A stretch of DNA of 9,481 bases, from positions 1 to 9,481 of the forward strand of contig QGUT01000054.1 of the NCBI GenBank assembly GCA_003242255.1, written 5' to 3'. This document shows positions 1-6,763 of the stretch, piece by piece. The translations under genes and the position numbers were made by a program. The stretch's first letter is position 1; every line of letters begins with the position of its first letter. The DNA is from Bacillota bacterium. GTDB taxonomy: Bacteria > Bacillota > Thermosediminibacteria > Thermosediminibacterales > Thermosediminibacteraceae. Below the pieces are notes generated by a model. It saw only the letters and a program-made list of their open reading frames with translations, made no database searches and was not told the DNA's origin.

Positions 1-1028
1 GAAGTGTAGTACTCGGTGAGGGAACCGATAATGACTCCAACCAGTATGCCGGAAGTGACTGCGTAAAATACATTCATTTCATTGAGGAAGTACATGCTGA
101 GCAATAAAGTGGCTATGATCACGAGGATGCTGCTGGCGAAAGTGCCGTTCCTCAGAGCTGTCTGGGGGTCAGCCCCCTCCCCGGTCCTCACGAACATGGT
201 GCCTATTATGGAGCTTATGATACCCGCAGCAGCTATCAGCATCGGGAAAATTACTCCCTTTATGCCGTACGGCTGTCCCGTAACGGAGCTTACGGCTACT
301 GCGCCAATGGCCATGCCCGACACTATCGAACCTACGTACGATTCGAATAAGTCCGCTCCCATACCGGCGACATCTCCCACGTTGTCGCCGACGTTGTCCG
401 CTATTACTGCCGGATTTCTCGGGTCGTCCTCGGGGATACCGGCCTCCACCTTCCCTACCAGGTCCGCCCCGACGTCAGCGGCTTTGGTGTAAATTCCACC
501 GCCGACCCTGGCGAACAGGGCTATGGAGCTGGCTCCCAGAGCAAAGCCGTTTATCACATCGAAGCTCTTCACGTCCGACGGGTCCCCGAAAACGAAGTAG
601 AGTATCCCGAGTCCCAGGAGTCCGAGTCCGACCACCGACATGCCCATTACCGCCCCACCTGAAAAGGCTATGGAAAGGGCTCTATTCATTCCACTCCGGG
701 CTGCATTGGCGGTCCTCACGTTGGCCCTGGTGGCCACGTTCATGCCTATAAATCCAGCCAGAACCGATGCGACCGAACCCGTTATGTAGCTTATGGCAGT
801 CGGCCAATTGATCAAAAATCCTATAATGAGGAACATGGCGATTACAAAAATCACCAGAGTCCTGTATTCTCTAAATAGAAAGGCCATTGCGCCTTCATGG
901 ATTGCGTCGGATATCTCGCGCATCCTGTCGTTTCCCGCAGGGCTCTTTACGATCCTCATGGTGAGCATGTAAGCAAAAAGCAGCGCGAGCAATCCGGAGA
1001 CAGGCGCAAGTACTATTAAATTTTCCAT
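1..1028 (-). CDS. hppA: Membrane-bound ion-pumping pyrophosphatase, N-terminal half (cut by left edge)
   Basis: Integral membrane pyrophosphatase that hydrolyses cytoplasmic PPi and pumps Na+ and/or H+ outward. The window holds the first 342 residues; the family is usually about 670-700, so the C-terminal half lies beyond the left edge. A hydrophobic first helix covers about residues 3-24, and further membrane segments lie near 57-75, 84-100, 118-147 and 259-280. The PPi/Mg-binding signature is intact: GGGIYTKAADVGADLVGK at 176-193, EDDPRNPAVIADNVGDNVGD at 200-219, then a conserved ADLFESYVGS stretch at 225-234 whose Glu229 probably corresponds to the ion-gate glutamate. The start is ATG at 1026-1028, preceded by GGAGGGAG (1033-1040). 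It begins 22 bases after the secG stop, so the two are probably co-transcribed. The Ala/Lys position that separates K+-dependent from K+-independent types is outside the window, so Na+ versus H+ specificity is undecided. Confidence 0.96.
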   Translation of the reverse strand, partial: MENLIVLAPVSGLLALLFAYMLTMRIVKSPAGNDRMREISDAIHEGAMAFLFREYRTLVIFVIAMFLIIGFLINWPTAISYITGSVASVLAGFIGMNVATRANVRTANAARSGMNRALSIAFSGGAVMGMSVVGLGLLGLGILYFVFGDPSDVKSFDVINGFALGASSIALFARVGGGIYTKAADVGADLVGKVEAGIPEDDPRNPAVIADNVGDNVGDVAGMGADLFESYVGSIVSGMAIGAVAVSSVTGQPYGIKGVIFPMLIAAAGIISSIIGTMFVRTGEGADPQTALRNGTFASSILVIIATLLLSMYFLNEMNVFYAVTSGILVGVIIGSLTEYYT

Positions 1029-1050
1029 CGGTCTCCCTCCAAAAAATTTG

Positions 1051-1287
1051 TTATTTTAAAACTACCATCATTAATATCGATAACCCGAGAAAAGCTACTG
1101 CCAAAATTTCCGTGACCTTTGCCAATTTATCGTCAATACCCTTTTTCTTTCCAAAAAATACCTCCGCTCCGCCAGCAATGGTACCAGAAAGACCGGCGCT
1201 CTTACCCGATTGCAAAAGGACAGCAGCTATGAGTCCTATGCAGACGAGAACGTAAATTACCGCAAAAACTATTCGTAAAGCCTGCAC
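1051..1287 (-). CDS. secG: Preprotein translocase subunit SecG
   Basis: Small accessory subunit of the SecYEG channel, which helps SecA-driven export across the cytoplasmic membrane. The 78 residues have the standard SecG layout: a first membrane helix at about 5-25, a cytoplasmic loop with the family pattern LLQSGKSAGLSG (24-35) and GGAEVFFGKKKG (39-50), then a second helix at about 58-77. Length is typical of Firmicutes SecG. The start codon is GTG (1285-1287), preceded by AGGGGGTG with good spacing. A sigma-A-like promoter lies just upstream and the preceding gene ends in a terminator, so secG heads its own unit with hppA. SecG commonly lies downstream of eno in Firmicutes, which agrees with the position here. 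Confidence 0.96.
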   Translation of the reverse strand: MQALRIVFAVIYVLVCIGLIAAVLLQSGKSAGLSGTIAGGAEVFFGKKKGIDDKLAKVTEILAVAFLGLSILMMVVLK

Positions 1288-1320
1288 TTTAGCACCCCCT
1301 TTAATAAATTAACGAATGTT

Positions 1321-1349
1321 ATTTTATCACAATGTACATAAAAACTCAA
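1321..1349 (-). promoter_or_regulatory. Sigma-A-type promoter of secG-hppA
   Basis: Reading the minus strand, a -35 box TTGAGT (1344-1349) and a -10 box TAAAAT (1321-1326) are separated by exactly 17 bases. The -10 box matches consensus at 5 of 6 positions and the -35 box at 4 of 6, including the whole TTGA core. The predicted start near 1314 gives a leader of roughly 27 bases before the GTG of secG. The promoter sits directly after the terminator of the preceding gene, as expected for a new transcription unit. Confidence 0.7.
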
Positions 1350-1371
1350 TATTACGGGTTTTGGGCAAAAC

Positions 1372-1400
1372 AAAGAAAACCCTTCGTTTTGCGAAAGGGC
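1372..1400 (-). terminator. Intrinsic terminator after the DUF4342 gene
   Basis: On the minus strand, CCCTTTCG (1392-1399) pairs with CGAAGGG (1380-1386) around a short CAAAA loop, with one bulged base. TTTTCTTTG (1371-1379) follows. The U-rich tail is only on this strand, so it acts on leftward transcription. It separates the DUF4342 gene from the secG promoter. Confidence 0.8.
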
Positions 1401-1402
1401 CT

Positions 1403-1420
1403 GGAACAACAGGTTGTTCC
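1403..1420 (-). repeat. Perfect inverted repeat between the DUF4342 stop codon and the terminator
   Basis: GGAACAAC and GTTGTTCC form a perfect 8-bp inverted repeat around two bases, one base after the TGA stop. In RNA it would fold as about 7 bp with a four-base loop. No T-run follows, so it is not a terminator alone. It may be an upstream arm of a tandem terminator, or protect the 3' end of the mRNA. An alternative fold uses CCTG/CAGG pairing in the same stretch. Confidence 0.6.
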
Positions 1421-1421
1421 T

Positions 1422-1847
1422 TCATTTGTCAGTTTCAGATTTGTCCTCGAAAATGATCTCCTCTTTTTCCCCGTTTTCTTTTTCTATCTGAATGGTGCAC
1501 CGGGTTACCAGCGCTGCGATCACGCCTATGGCAGCGAGATAAGGGGCCAGTATGGCGCCGACCGCTCCGACGGTCACCGGAATCTCGAGCAGCACCATCT
1601 CGCCGTGTTTAATCCTCAGGCGGGTCACATTGCCCATCCTTATGAGTTCCTTAATTTTTTCCAGGAGCTGATTCCCCTTGGCGCTGAGGTTGCCCAAATT
1701 TAAAATATCCTTTTCTTTTTCTTCTTCCAAAATTATGAGAGCATTCACCACGTCGCCGCCTGCAGCTTCCAGAGCTTCTTTCGCCTTTTTGTAACTGCAC
1801 CCTGTCCTTTCCCTGAGCAAGTCAATCTTTTCCAGGTTTATTTCCAT
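1422..1847 (-). CDS. UBA-like / DUF4342 protein, function unknown
   Basis: A 141-residue protein of unknown function. Residues 1-42 look like a UBA-type three-helix domain, as at the N terminus of EF-Ts and in NAC: a RERTGCSYKKAKEALEAAGGD stretch (residues 12-32), then VVNALIILEEE. Residues 45-125 match what I recall of the DUF4342 family: KGNQLLEKIKELIRMGNVTRLRI (58-80), a basic/beta part, then a hydrophobic stretch from IPVTVGAVGAILAPYL (89-104) to about 115 that could be a membrane helix or buried hairpin. The tail is highly charged. ATG at 1845-1847 follows a strong GGAGGAGG (1857-1864). The gene lies between the eno terminator and its own terminator, so it is transcribed alone or by read-through from eno. 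Family assignment is from memory of the pattern; no biochemical role should be assumed. Confidence 0.85.
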   Translation of the reverse strand: MEINLEKIDLLRERTGCSYKKAKEALEAAGGDVVNALIILEEEKEKDILNLGNLSAKGNQLLEKIKELIRMGNVTRLRIKHGEMVLLEIPVTVGAVGAILAPYLAAIGVIAALVTRCTIQIEKENGEKEEIIFEDKSETDK

Positions 1848-1870
1848 TTTTTTCGACCTCCTCCAGAATT

Positions 1871-1900
1871 ATTCTACCTCATAATCAGCCGTTTATGCAA
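1871..1900 (-). promoter_or_regulatory. Weak candidate promoter for the DUF4342 gene
   Basis: On the minus strand, TTGCAT (1895-1900) and TAGAAT (1871-1876) are separated by 18 bases. The -10 box is 5 of 6, but the -35 box matches only TTG and overlaps the T-run of the eno terminator. The predicted start would fall near 1864, at the first base of the ribosome binding site, leaving an almost absent leader. Read-through from eno is the alternative. Confidence 0.3.
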
Positions 1901-1927
1901 CAAAAAGCTCCCCTCGAAGGGGAGCTT
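1896..1927 (-). terminator. Strong intrinsic terminator of the glycolytic operon
   Basis: Perfect 10-bp stem: AAGCTCCCCT (1918-1927 read on the minus strand) pairs with AGGGGAGCTT (1905-1914) around a TCG loop. It is followed on the minus strand by a TTTGTTG tail that extends the T-run from the stem end. It begins seven bases after the eno stop codon, so it marks the end of the gap-cggR-pgk-tpiA-gpmI-eno message. Confidence 0.88.
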
Positions 1928-1934
1928 ATAATAT

Positions 1935-3224
1935 TTATTTTCTTTCTATATTGTAAAAGGCGGCTATTCCCGGATACTGGGCGGTATCTCCCAGTTCTTC
2001 CTCTATGCGAAGGAGTTGGTTGTATTTGGCAACCCTGTCGGTGCGGGAGGGAGCTCCGGTCTTTATCATGCCAGCGTTGACCGCCACCACCAGATCGGCT
2101 ATGGTGGTATCCTCGGTCTCGCCGGAGCGGTGGGAAACTATGGCCGTGTACTTGGCCCTTTCCGCCATTTTTATGGCATCAAGGGTTTCGGTTAAAGTCC
2201 CTATCTGGTTGAGTTTGATCAAAATGGAGTTGGCAACGCCCAGTTCTATTCCTTTCGACAGGCGTTCTGTGTTGGTCACGAAAAGGTCGTCGCCTACAAG
2301 CTGCACTTTTTTGCCCAGGGCGTCGGTAAGGAGCTTCCAGCCGTCCCAGTCTTCCTCGGCCATGCCGTCCTCGATCGATATAATCGGATATTTTTCGACA
2401 AGTTTTGCGTAGTATTCGGCCATCCCCGCCGAGTCGAGTTCCAGGCCTTCGCCCTTCAGGCGGTACTTGCCGCCCTCGTAAAACTCCGAGGCCGCCGCGT
2501 CGATGGCTATGAATATATCCTTCCCCGGCACGTAACCTGCTTTTTCGATAGCTTCCAAAATATATTTTATAGCGTCTTCGTTGGATTCCAGGTTCGGGGC
2601 AAAGCCGCCCTCATCGCCGACAGCCGTATTGAGCCCTTTCTCGTTCAACACTTTCTTCAGGCTGTGGAAGGTCTCGGCGCCCATTCTCAGGGCATGGGCA
2701 AAGTTCTGGGCCCCTACCGGCATTATCATGAATTCCTGGATGTCCACGTTGTTGTCGGCGTGTTTTCCGCCGTTTAATATGTTCATCATGGGTATGGGGA
2801 GGACCTTGGCGTTGCAGCCTCCTATATACCTGTAAAGGGGCATTCCCAGGTAATTGGCGGCAGCCTTGGCCACCGCCAGGGAGACTCCCAGTATGGCGTT
2901 AGCTCCCAGCCGGCCCTTGTTTTTGGTTCCGTCCAGTTCGATCAAAAGTTTATCTATCCCCACCTGGTCGAAGGGGTCCATGCCTTCCAGTTCGGGCCTT
3001 ATGATCTCGTTCACGTTTTCGACGGCTTTTAAAACGCCCTTGCCGTTGTACCGCTTCTTATCGTTGTCCCTGAGTTCTACTGCCTCAAACTGCCCCGTGG
3101 AAGCCCCGGAAGGCACGGCAGCCCTTCCCAAGGTGCCATCCTCCAGCACAACCTCTACTTCCACGGTGGGATTTCCGCGGGAGTCCAAAATTTCCCTCGC
3201 AATGACATCGGCAATTAAGGACAT
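1935..3224 (-). CDS. eno: Enolase (phosphopyruvate hydratase)
   Basis: Converts 2-phosphoglycerate to phosphoenolpyruvate in glycolysis; a soluble Mg2+-dependent enzyme. The 429-residue length is normal. The N-terminal alpha/beta domain begins with the typical ADVIAREILDSRGNPTVEVEV region (5-25), and the loop SGASTGQFEAVELRD (39-53) is present. Active-site residues are all visible: His155 and Glu164 in the GGKHADNNVDIQEF segment, proton donor Glu205 (GDEGGF), metal ligands Asp242, Glu285 (SIEDGMAEED) and Asp312 (GDDLFVTN), catalytic base Lys337 (ILIKLNQIGT), the SHRSGETED loop (364-372) and Lys388 (IKTGAPSRTDR). The ATG start follows an AGGAAGGGTGAT ribosome binding site, 26 bases after the gpmI stop. 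As last gene of the operon it is followed directly by a terminator. Firmicute enolases are also often part of RNA degradosome assemblies, but nothing here tests that. Confidence 0.99.
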   Translation of the reverse strand: MSLIADVIAREILDSRGNPTVEVEVVLEDGTLGRAAVPSGASTGQFEAVELRDNDKKRYNGKGVLKAVENVNEIIRPELEGMDPFDQVGIDKLLIELDGTKNKGRLGANAILGVSLAVAKAAANYLGMPLYRYIGGCNAKVLPIPMMNILNGGKHADNNVDIQEFMIMPVGAQNFAHALRMGAETFHSLKKVLNEKGLNTAVGDEGGFAPNLESNEDAIKYILEAIEKAGYVPGKDIFIAIDAAASEFYEGGKYRLKGEGLELDSAGMAEYYAKLVEKYPIISIEDGMAEEDWDGWKLLTDALGKKVQLVGDDLFVTNTERLSKGIELGVANSILIKLNQIGTLTETLDAIKMAERAKYTAIVSHRSGETEDTTIADLVVAVNAGMIKTGAPSRTDRVAKYNQLLRIEEELGDTAQYPGIAAFYNIERK

Positions 3225-3250
3225 CGTATCACCCTTCCTTTAATTTTTAG

Positions 3251-4792
3251 CTATATTTCTTCTATCAGAGGTTGTCCAGTCATTTCTTCAGGCTTTTCTA
3301 TCCCCAAAAGTTTAAGCATCGTGGGCGCCACATCGGCCAGCTTCCCCGGGCGAAGTTTGTACTTCCTGTCGCTTATCAGGATGAAAGGCACCGGATTGGT
3401 GGTGTGGGCCGTATGGGGTTCGCCCGTCTCGTAATCGATCATTTTTTCGGCGTTGCCGTGGTCCGCCGTGACCAGGACCGTGCCGTTCTTCTTGATGACA
3501 GCGTCCACGACCCGTCCCATGCACTCGTCCACGGCTTCTATGGCCTTCACCGCCGCCTCATAGACACCGGTGTGGCCCACCATGTCGGGATTGGCGTAGT
3601 TCATTATGATCACGTCGTACAGGTCTTCCTCTAATTTCTTCAAGACCGTGTCCGTGACTTCGTAAGCGCTCATTTCCGGCTTTAAGTCGTAAGTTGCGAC
3701 CTTCGGAGAAGGTATCAGTATCCGATCCTCTCCCGGGTACGGCTTTTCCACGCCGCCGTTGAAAAAGAAGGTAACGTGGGCGTACTTCTCGGTCTCCGCT
3801 ATGCGGAGCTGTTTTAAACCCAATCCGGATACGACTTCGGCAAAAATGTTCTTCATCGAGAGAGGTTCGTAGGCTATATGGACGTTCTCAAGCTTTGCGT
3901 CGTACTGGGTCATGCACACGTAGTGTACGGGGAAAAATCCCTTTTTCCTCTCAAAACCCTGGAAGTCCTCCTGGCAGAAAGCATAGGTGAGCTGCCGGGC
4001 CCGGTCAGGCCTGAAGTTGAAAAATATTATGGAATCGCCTTCTTCCACCGTGGTCACGGGCTTGCCGCTTGCATCGAGGACCACGGTGGGCACCACAAAT
4101 TCGTCGGTCTCGCCCCTCTTGTAGGCTTCCTCCAGGGCCTCCATGGCGCTTTTGGCCGTGAGGCCCTCTCCCAGCACTATGGCGTCGTACGCCTTCTTGG
4201 TCCTTTCCCAGCGGCGATCCCTGTCCATGGCATAGTACCTGCCGGCTATGGTGGCGATTTTCCCAAAGCCGAGCCTCGCCAACTCGCCCTCCAGCCTTTC
4301 GATGTAGATAGCCGCATTGGCCGGAGGCACGTCCCTGCCGTCGAGAAAAGCGTGGACGTATACCCTTTCCATGCCTTCCCGGCGGCAGAGTTCCAGTAGG
4401 GCGATTAAATGTTCTATGTGGCTGTGGACTCCCCCGTCGGACAGGAGCCCCATAAGGTGCAGGGCTTTGCCGGCATCCCGGGCCCGCCTTACGGCTTCTA
4501 ACAGTTTTTCGTTTTCGAAGAATTTACCGGTCTTTATATCCTGGCTTATCCGGGTAAACTCCTGATACACTATGCGCCCGGCACCGAGATTCAAATGCCC
4601 CACTTCCGAGTTCCCCATCTGCCCTTCTGGCAGTCCTACATCCAGCCCGCTGGCTCCCAGCATGGTATTCGGGTACTGCCTCATGAAACGGTCAAAGTTC
4701 GGAGTGCGGGCGTTTAAAATAGCATTTCCCTCTGCTCTTTCGTCAATACCCCAACCATCCAATATCATGAGAACAAGAGGTCTCTTTGCCAC
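3251..4792 (-). CDS. gpmI: 2,3-bisphosphoglycerate-independent phosphoglycerate mutase
   Basis: Interconverts 3- and 2-phosphoglycerate through a phosphoserine intermediate; a cytoplasmic, typically Mn2+-dependent enzyme of the alkaline phosphatase superfamily. The frame opens at a TTG (4799-4801), but I place the start at GTG 4790-4792, giving 513 residues that begin (M)AKRPLVLMILDGWG. The AGGAG ribosome binding site (4802-4806) then has 9-base spacing, whereas it would touch the TTG. This start also puts key residues at the standard family numbers: Asp12 (LDGWG), nucleophile Ser62 (GQMGNSEVGH), Asp151/Asp154 (DGRD), Arg185 and Arg191 (GRYYAMDRDRRWER), Arg261 (NFRPDRARQ), Lys336 (EKYAHVTFFFNGG), Asp403 and His407 (PDMVGH), Asp444/His445 (TADHGN) and His463 (TAHTTNP). 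It lies 19 bases after the tpiA stop, within the operon. I saw no cofactor-dependent GpmA in the window. Confidence 0.98.
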   Translation of the reverse strand: MAKRPLVLMILDGWGIDERAEGNAILNARTPNFDRFMRQYPNTMLGASGLDVGLPEGQMGNSEVGHLNLGAGRIVYQEFTRISQDIKTGKFFENEKLLEAVRRARDAGKALHLMGLLSDGGVHSHIEHLIALLELCRREGMERVYVHAFLDGRDVPPANAAIYIERLEGELARLGFGKIATIAGRYYAMDRDRRWERTKKAYDAIVLGEGLTAKSAMEALEEAYKRGETDEFVVPTVVLDASGKPVTTVEEGDSIIFFNFRPDRARQLTYAFCQEDFQGFERKKGFFPVHYVCMTQYDAKLENVHIAYEPLSMKNIFAEVVSGLGLKQLRIAETEKYAHVTFFFNGGVEKPYPGEDRILIPSPKVATYDLKPEMSAYEVTDTVLKKLEEDLYDVIIMNYANPDMVGHTGVYEAAVKAIEAVDECMGRVVDAVIKKNGTVLVTADHGNAEKMIDYETGEPHTAHTTNPVPFILISDRKYKLRPGKLADVAPTMLKLLGIEKPEEMTGQPLIEEI

Positions 4793-4801
4793 TCTGGTCA
4801 A

Positions 4802-4806
4802 CTCCT
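4802..4806 (-). promoter_or_regulatory. Ribosome binding site that decides the gpmI start
   Basis: AGGAG on the minus strand. It has no spacing to the TTG at 4799-4801 but 9 bases to the GTG at 4790-4792, so it supports the shorter 513-residue protein. Confidence 0.75.
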
Positions 4807-4811
4807 ACTTT

Positions 4812-5564
4812 CTATCTATCGTACGTCGCTATCTGGTAAAAAGCCCTCGCATCCAGGCTCGCGCCGCCTACCAGAGCCCCATCTATGTCGGGCTGAGCCA
4901 TCAGGTCCTTGATGTTGTCCGGTTTTACGCTTCCGCCGTAAAGGATGCGGATTTCACCGGCCACATCGCCGTAAAGTTCGGCGAGCTTTCTCCTTATGGC
5001 TCCTATGACTTCCTGGGCATCGTAAGGCAGGGCTACCTTCCCCGTCCCTATGGCCCAGATGGGCTCGTAGGCAAAAACTATCTGGCTTCCGTTCTCAATT
5101 TTAATTTCAGAAAGCGATTTTTCCACCTGACTTAAGACGACCGGGAGGGTCTCACCTTTCTCCCTCTGCTCCAGGCTTTCTCCCACGCATACGACCGGCA
5201 CGATGCCGTGCTCTAAGGCCGACTTTACCTTCCTGTTCACGGTTTCATCGGTCTCGGCAAAATACTGCCTCCGCTCCGAATGGCCGATTATCACGTAGTC
5301 GCAAGGAATTTCTTTAAGCATGGCTGGAGAAATTTCGCCGGTGAAAGCGCCGCTATCCTCCCAGTGCATGTTCTGGGCTCCCAATTTTATGCCGCTGCCT
5401 TTTATTTTCTCCGCTGCCGCCCAGAGGCTGGTAAAAGGAGGAAATACGGCCACTTCCGCCGAGATGCCTTTTGCGAGGGGAATAAATTCGTCCAGAAACC
5501 CCAGCGTCTCCTTGACGTTCTTGTGCATTTTCCAGTTGCCGGCTAATAGCGGCGTCCTAGACAT
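4812..5564 (-). CDS. tpiA: Triose-phosphate isomerase
   Basis: Interconverts dihydroxyacetone phosphate and glyceraldehyde 3-phosphate; a soluble TIM barrel. I choose ATG 5562-5564 (250 residues, MSRTPLLAGNWKMHKN). Two in-frame GTG codons upstream (5580-5582 and 5571-5573) lie before or inside the AGGGGTGA ribosome binding site at 5570-5577, and family members start at this point. Catalytic residues are Asn10 and Lys12 (AGNWKMHKN), His95 (VIIGHSERR) and Glu167 (FAYEPIWAIGTG), with flexible loop 6 at about 168-176. The phosphate-binding segments are YGGSVKPDN (209-217) and LVGGASLD (231-238). Length is standard for bacterial TIM. The gene starts 14 bases after the pgk stop and ends 19 bases before the gpmI start. 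Loop 6 is followed by VALPYDA instead of the more usual TATPEQA-like sequence, which is a minor variation. Confidence 0.98.
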   Translation of the reverse strand: MSRTPLLAGNWKMHKNVKETLGFLDEFIPLAKGISAEVAVFPPFTSLWAAAEKIKGSGIKLGAQNMHWEDSGAFTGEISPAMLKEIPCDYVIIGHSERRQYFAETDETVNRKVKSALEHGIVPVVCVGESLEQREKGETLPVVLSQVEKSLSEIKIENGSQIVFAYEPIWAIGTGKVALPYDAQEVIGAIRRKLAELYGDVAGEIRILYGGSVKPDNIKDLMAQPDIDGALVGGASLDARAFYQIATYDR

Positions 5565-5569
5565 TCCCT

Positions 5570-5577
5570 TCACCCCT
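5570..5577 (-). promoter_or_regulatory. Ribosome binding site that decides the tpiA start
   Basis: AGGGGTGA on the minus strand, five bases before ATG 5562-5564. The in-frame GTG at 5571-5573 is inside this site, and the one at 5580-5582 has its ribosome binding region in the pgk coding sequence with no good match. This favours the 250-residue product. Confidence 0.7.
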
Positions 5578-5578
5578 A

Positions 5579-6763
5579 TCACTTATCGTTCAGAACCGCA
5601 ACTCCCGGCAGTACCTTTCCTTCCAGGAATTCCAGGGAAGCTCCGCCGCCCGTCGATATGTGGCTCATAGCCTTGGCGTAGCCCAATTGCTCCACCGCCG
5701 CCGCCGAATCGCCGCCGCCTACGATGGTCACGGCACCGGATTCGGCCATAGCCTTTGCGACAGCCAGAGTGCCCTGCGCAAAATCCCTGATTTCGAAGAC
5801 CCCCATCGGGCCGTTCCACACCACTGTCCTGGCCTCTTTGATGACTTTTGCGAATTTGTCGCGGGTGACCTCGCCGATATCCACGCCCATCATGTCATCG
5901 GGTATCTGGCTTACAGGAACGGTCCTGTATGATACACCCTCCTTCACTTCAGGGGCTACCACCACGTCGTCCGGCAGCAGAACCTTTACCCCTTTTTCTT
6001 CGGCTTCCTTAAGAAGGCTCTTTGCCAGTTCCACCTTGTCCTCCTCGAGGAGGGACCTGCCGATATTATATCCCATCGCTTTCAGGAAAGTAAAGGCCAT
6101 TCCTCCCCCTATCAAGAGGCAGTCCACTTTGTTTAAAAGATTTTTTATAACCCCTATCTTGTCGCTGACCTTCGCACCGCCCAAAATGGCTACAAAAGGC
6201 CTTTCGGGGTCCTCTAAGGCCTTCCCCATGACCTCAATTTCTTTCTTCATCAAGAAACCGGCTCCGGCGGGCAAAAATTCGGCCACCCCTGCCGTGGAAG
6301 CATGGGCCCTGTGGGCCGTGCCGAAGGCATCGTTTATATAGATATCGGCGAGCTTCGCCAGTTTTTCGGCAAAACCCCTGTCGTTAGCTTCTTCTTCCGC
6401 ATAGAAGCGGACGTTTTCGAGGAGCACCACGTCGCCGGGGTTCATAGAAGCTACCGCCTTTTCCGCTTCTTCCCCTATGCAGTCACCTGCCATCACGACG
6501 CTTTTCCCCAAGAGTTCCGAAAGCCTCTTTGCCACTGGAGCCAGGCTGTACTTGGGGTTTTTCTTCCCTTTCGGCCTTCCCAGGTGGGACGCCAGTATCA
6601 CCTTTGCTCCATTGTTGACCAGATACTCGATGGTGGGCAGGGCGGCCCTTATTCGGGTATCGTCGGTTATATGGCCGTTTTCGTCCATCGGAACGTTGAA
6701 GTCCACCCTTACGAGCACTTTCTTGCCCTTGACGTCAAAATCCTCAACGGTTTTTTTGTTCAT
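5579..6763 (-). CDS. pgk: Phosphoglycerate kinase
   Basis: Transfers phosphate from 1,3-bisphosphoglycerate to ADP, the first ATP-yielding step of glycolysis. The 394-residue monomeric two-domain enzyme is of normal length. The signature KVLVRVDFNVP (15-25) carries substrate-binding Asp21 and Asn23. Further substrate contacts are Arg37, HLGRP (60-64), Arg119 (LLENVRFY) and Arg152 (AHRAHAS). The nucleotide-binding domain shows GGAKVSDK (195-202), WNGPMGVFE (316-324), GGGDSAAA (349-356) and the ISTGGGASLEFLEG helix N-cap (369-382). ATG 6761-6763 follows AAGGAGGAAG with 8-base spacing. The pgk start overlaps the last 20 bases of cggR, so its ribosome binding site is inside cggR and translation is probably coupled. 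The stop is 14 bases before tpiA. Unlike some Thermotoga relatives, it is not fused to TIM. Confidence 0.99.
   Translation of the reverse strand: MNKKTVEDFDVKGKKVLVRVDFNVPMDENGHITDDTRIRAALPTIEYLVNNGAKVILASHLGRPKGKKNPKYSLAPVAKRLSELLGKSVVMAGDCIGEEAEKAVASMNPGDVVLLENVRFYAEEEANDRGFAEKLAKLADIYINDAFGTAHRAHASTAGVAEFLPAGAGFLMKKEIEVMGKALEDPERPFVAILGGAKVSDKIGVIKNLLNKVDCLLIGGGMAFTFLKAMGYNIGRSLLEEDKVELAKSLLKEAEEKGVKVLLPDDVVVAPEVKEGVSYRTVPVSQIPDDMMGVDIGEVTRDKFAKVIKEARTVVWNGPMGVFEIRDFAQGTLAVAKAMAESGAVTIVGGGDSAAAVEQLGYAKAMSHISTGGGASLEFLEGKVLPGVAVLNDK

Noticed and set aside
82..492. Plus-strand open frame of 136 codons near the left edge
   Set aside because: It is antisense to the strongly conserved hppA signature region; the minus-strand translation is unmistakable.
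3878..5135. Several plus-strand open frames opposite gpmI and tpiA
   Set aside because: The sense genes are complete with catalytic residues intact. The antisense frames overlap one another and show no domain or convincing ribosome binding site.
5724..6341. Plus-strand open frame (205 codons) opposite pgk
   Set aside because: Shadow of pgk. Ser/Thr/Ala/Pro-rich low-complexity translation with no family resemblance.
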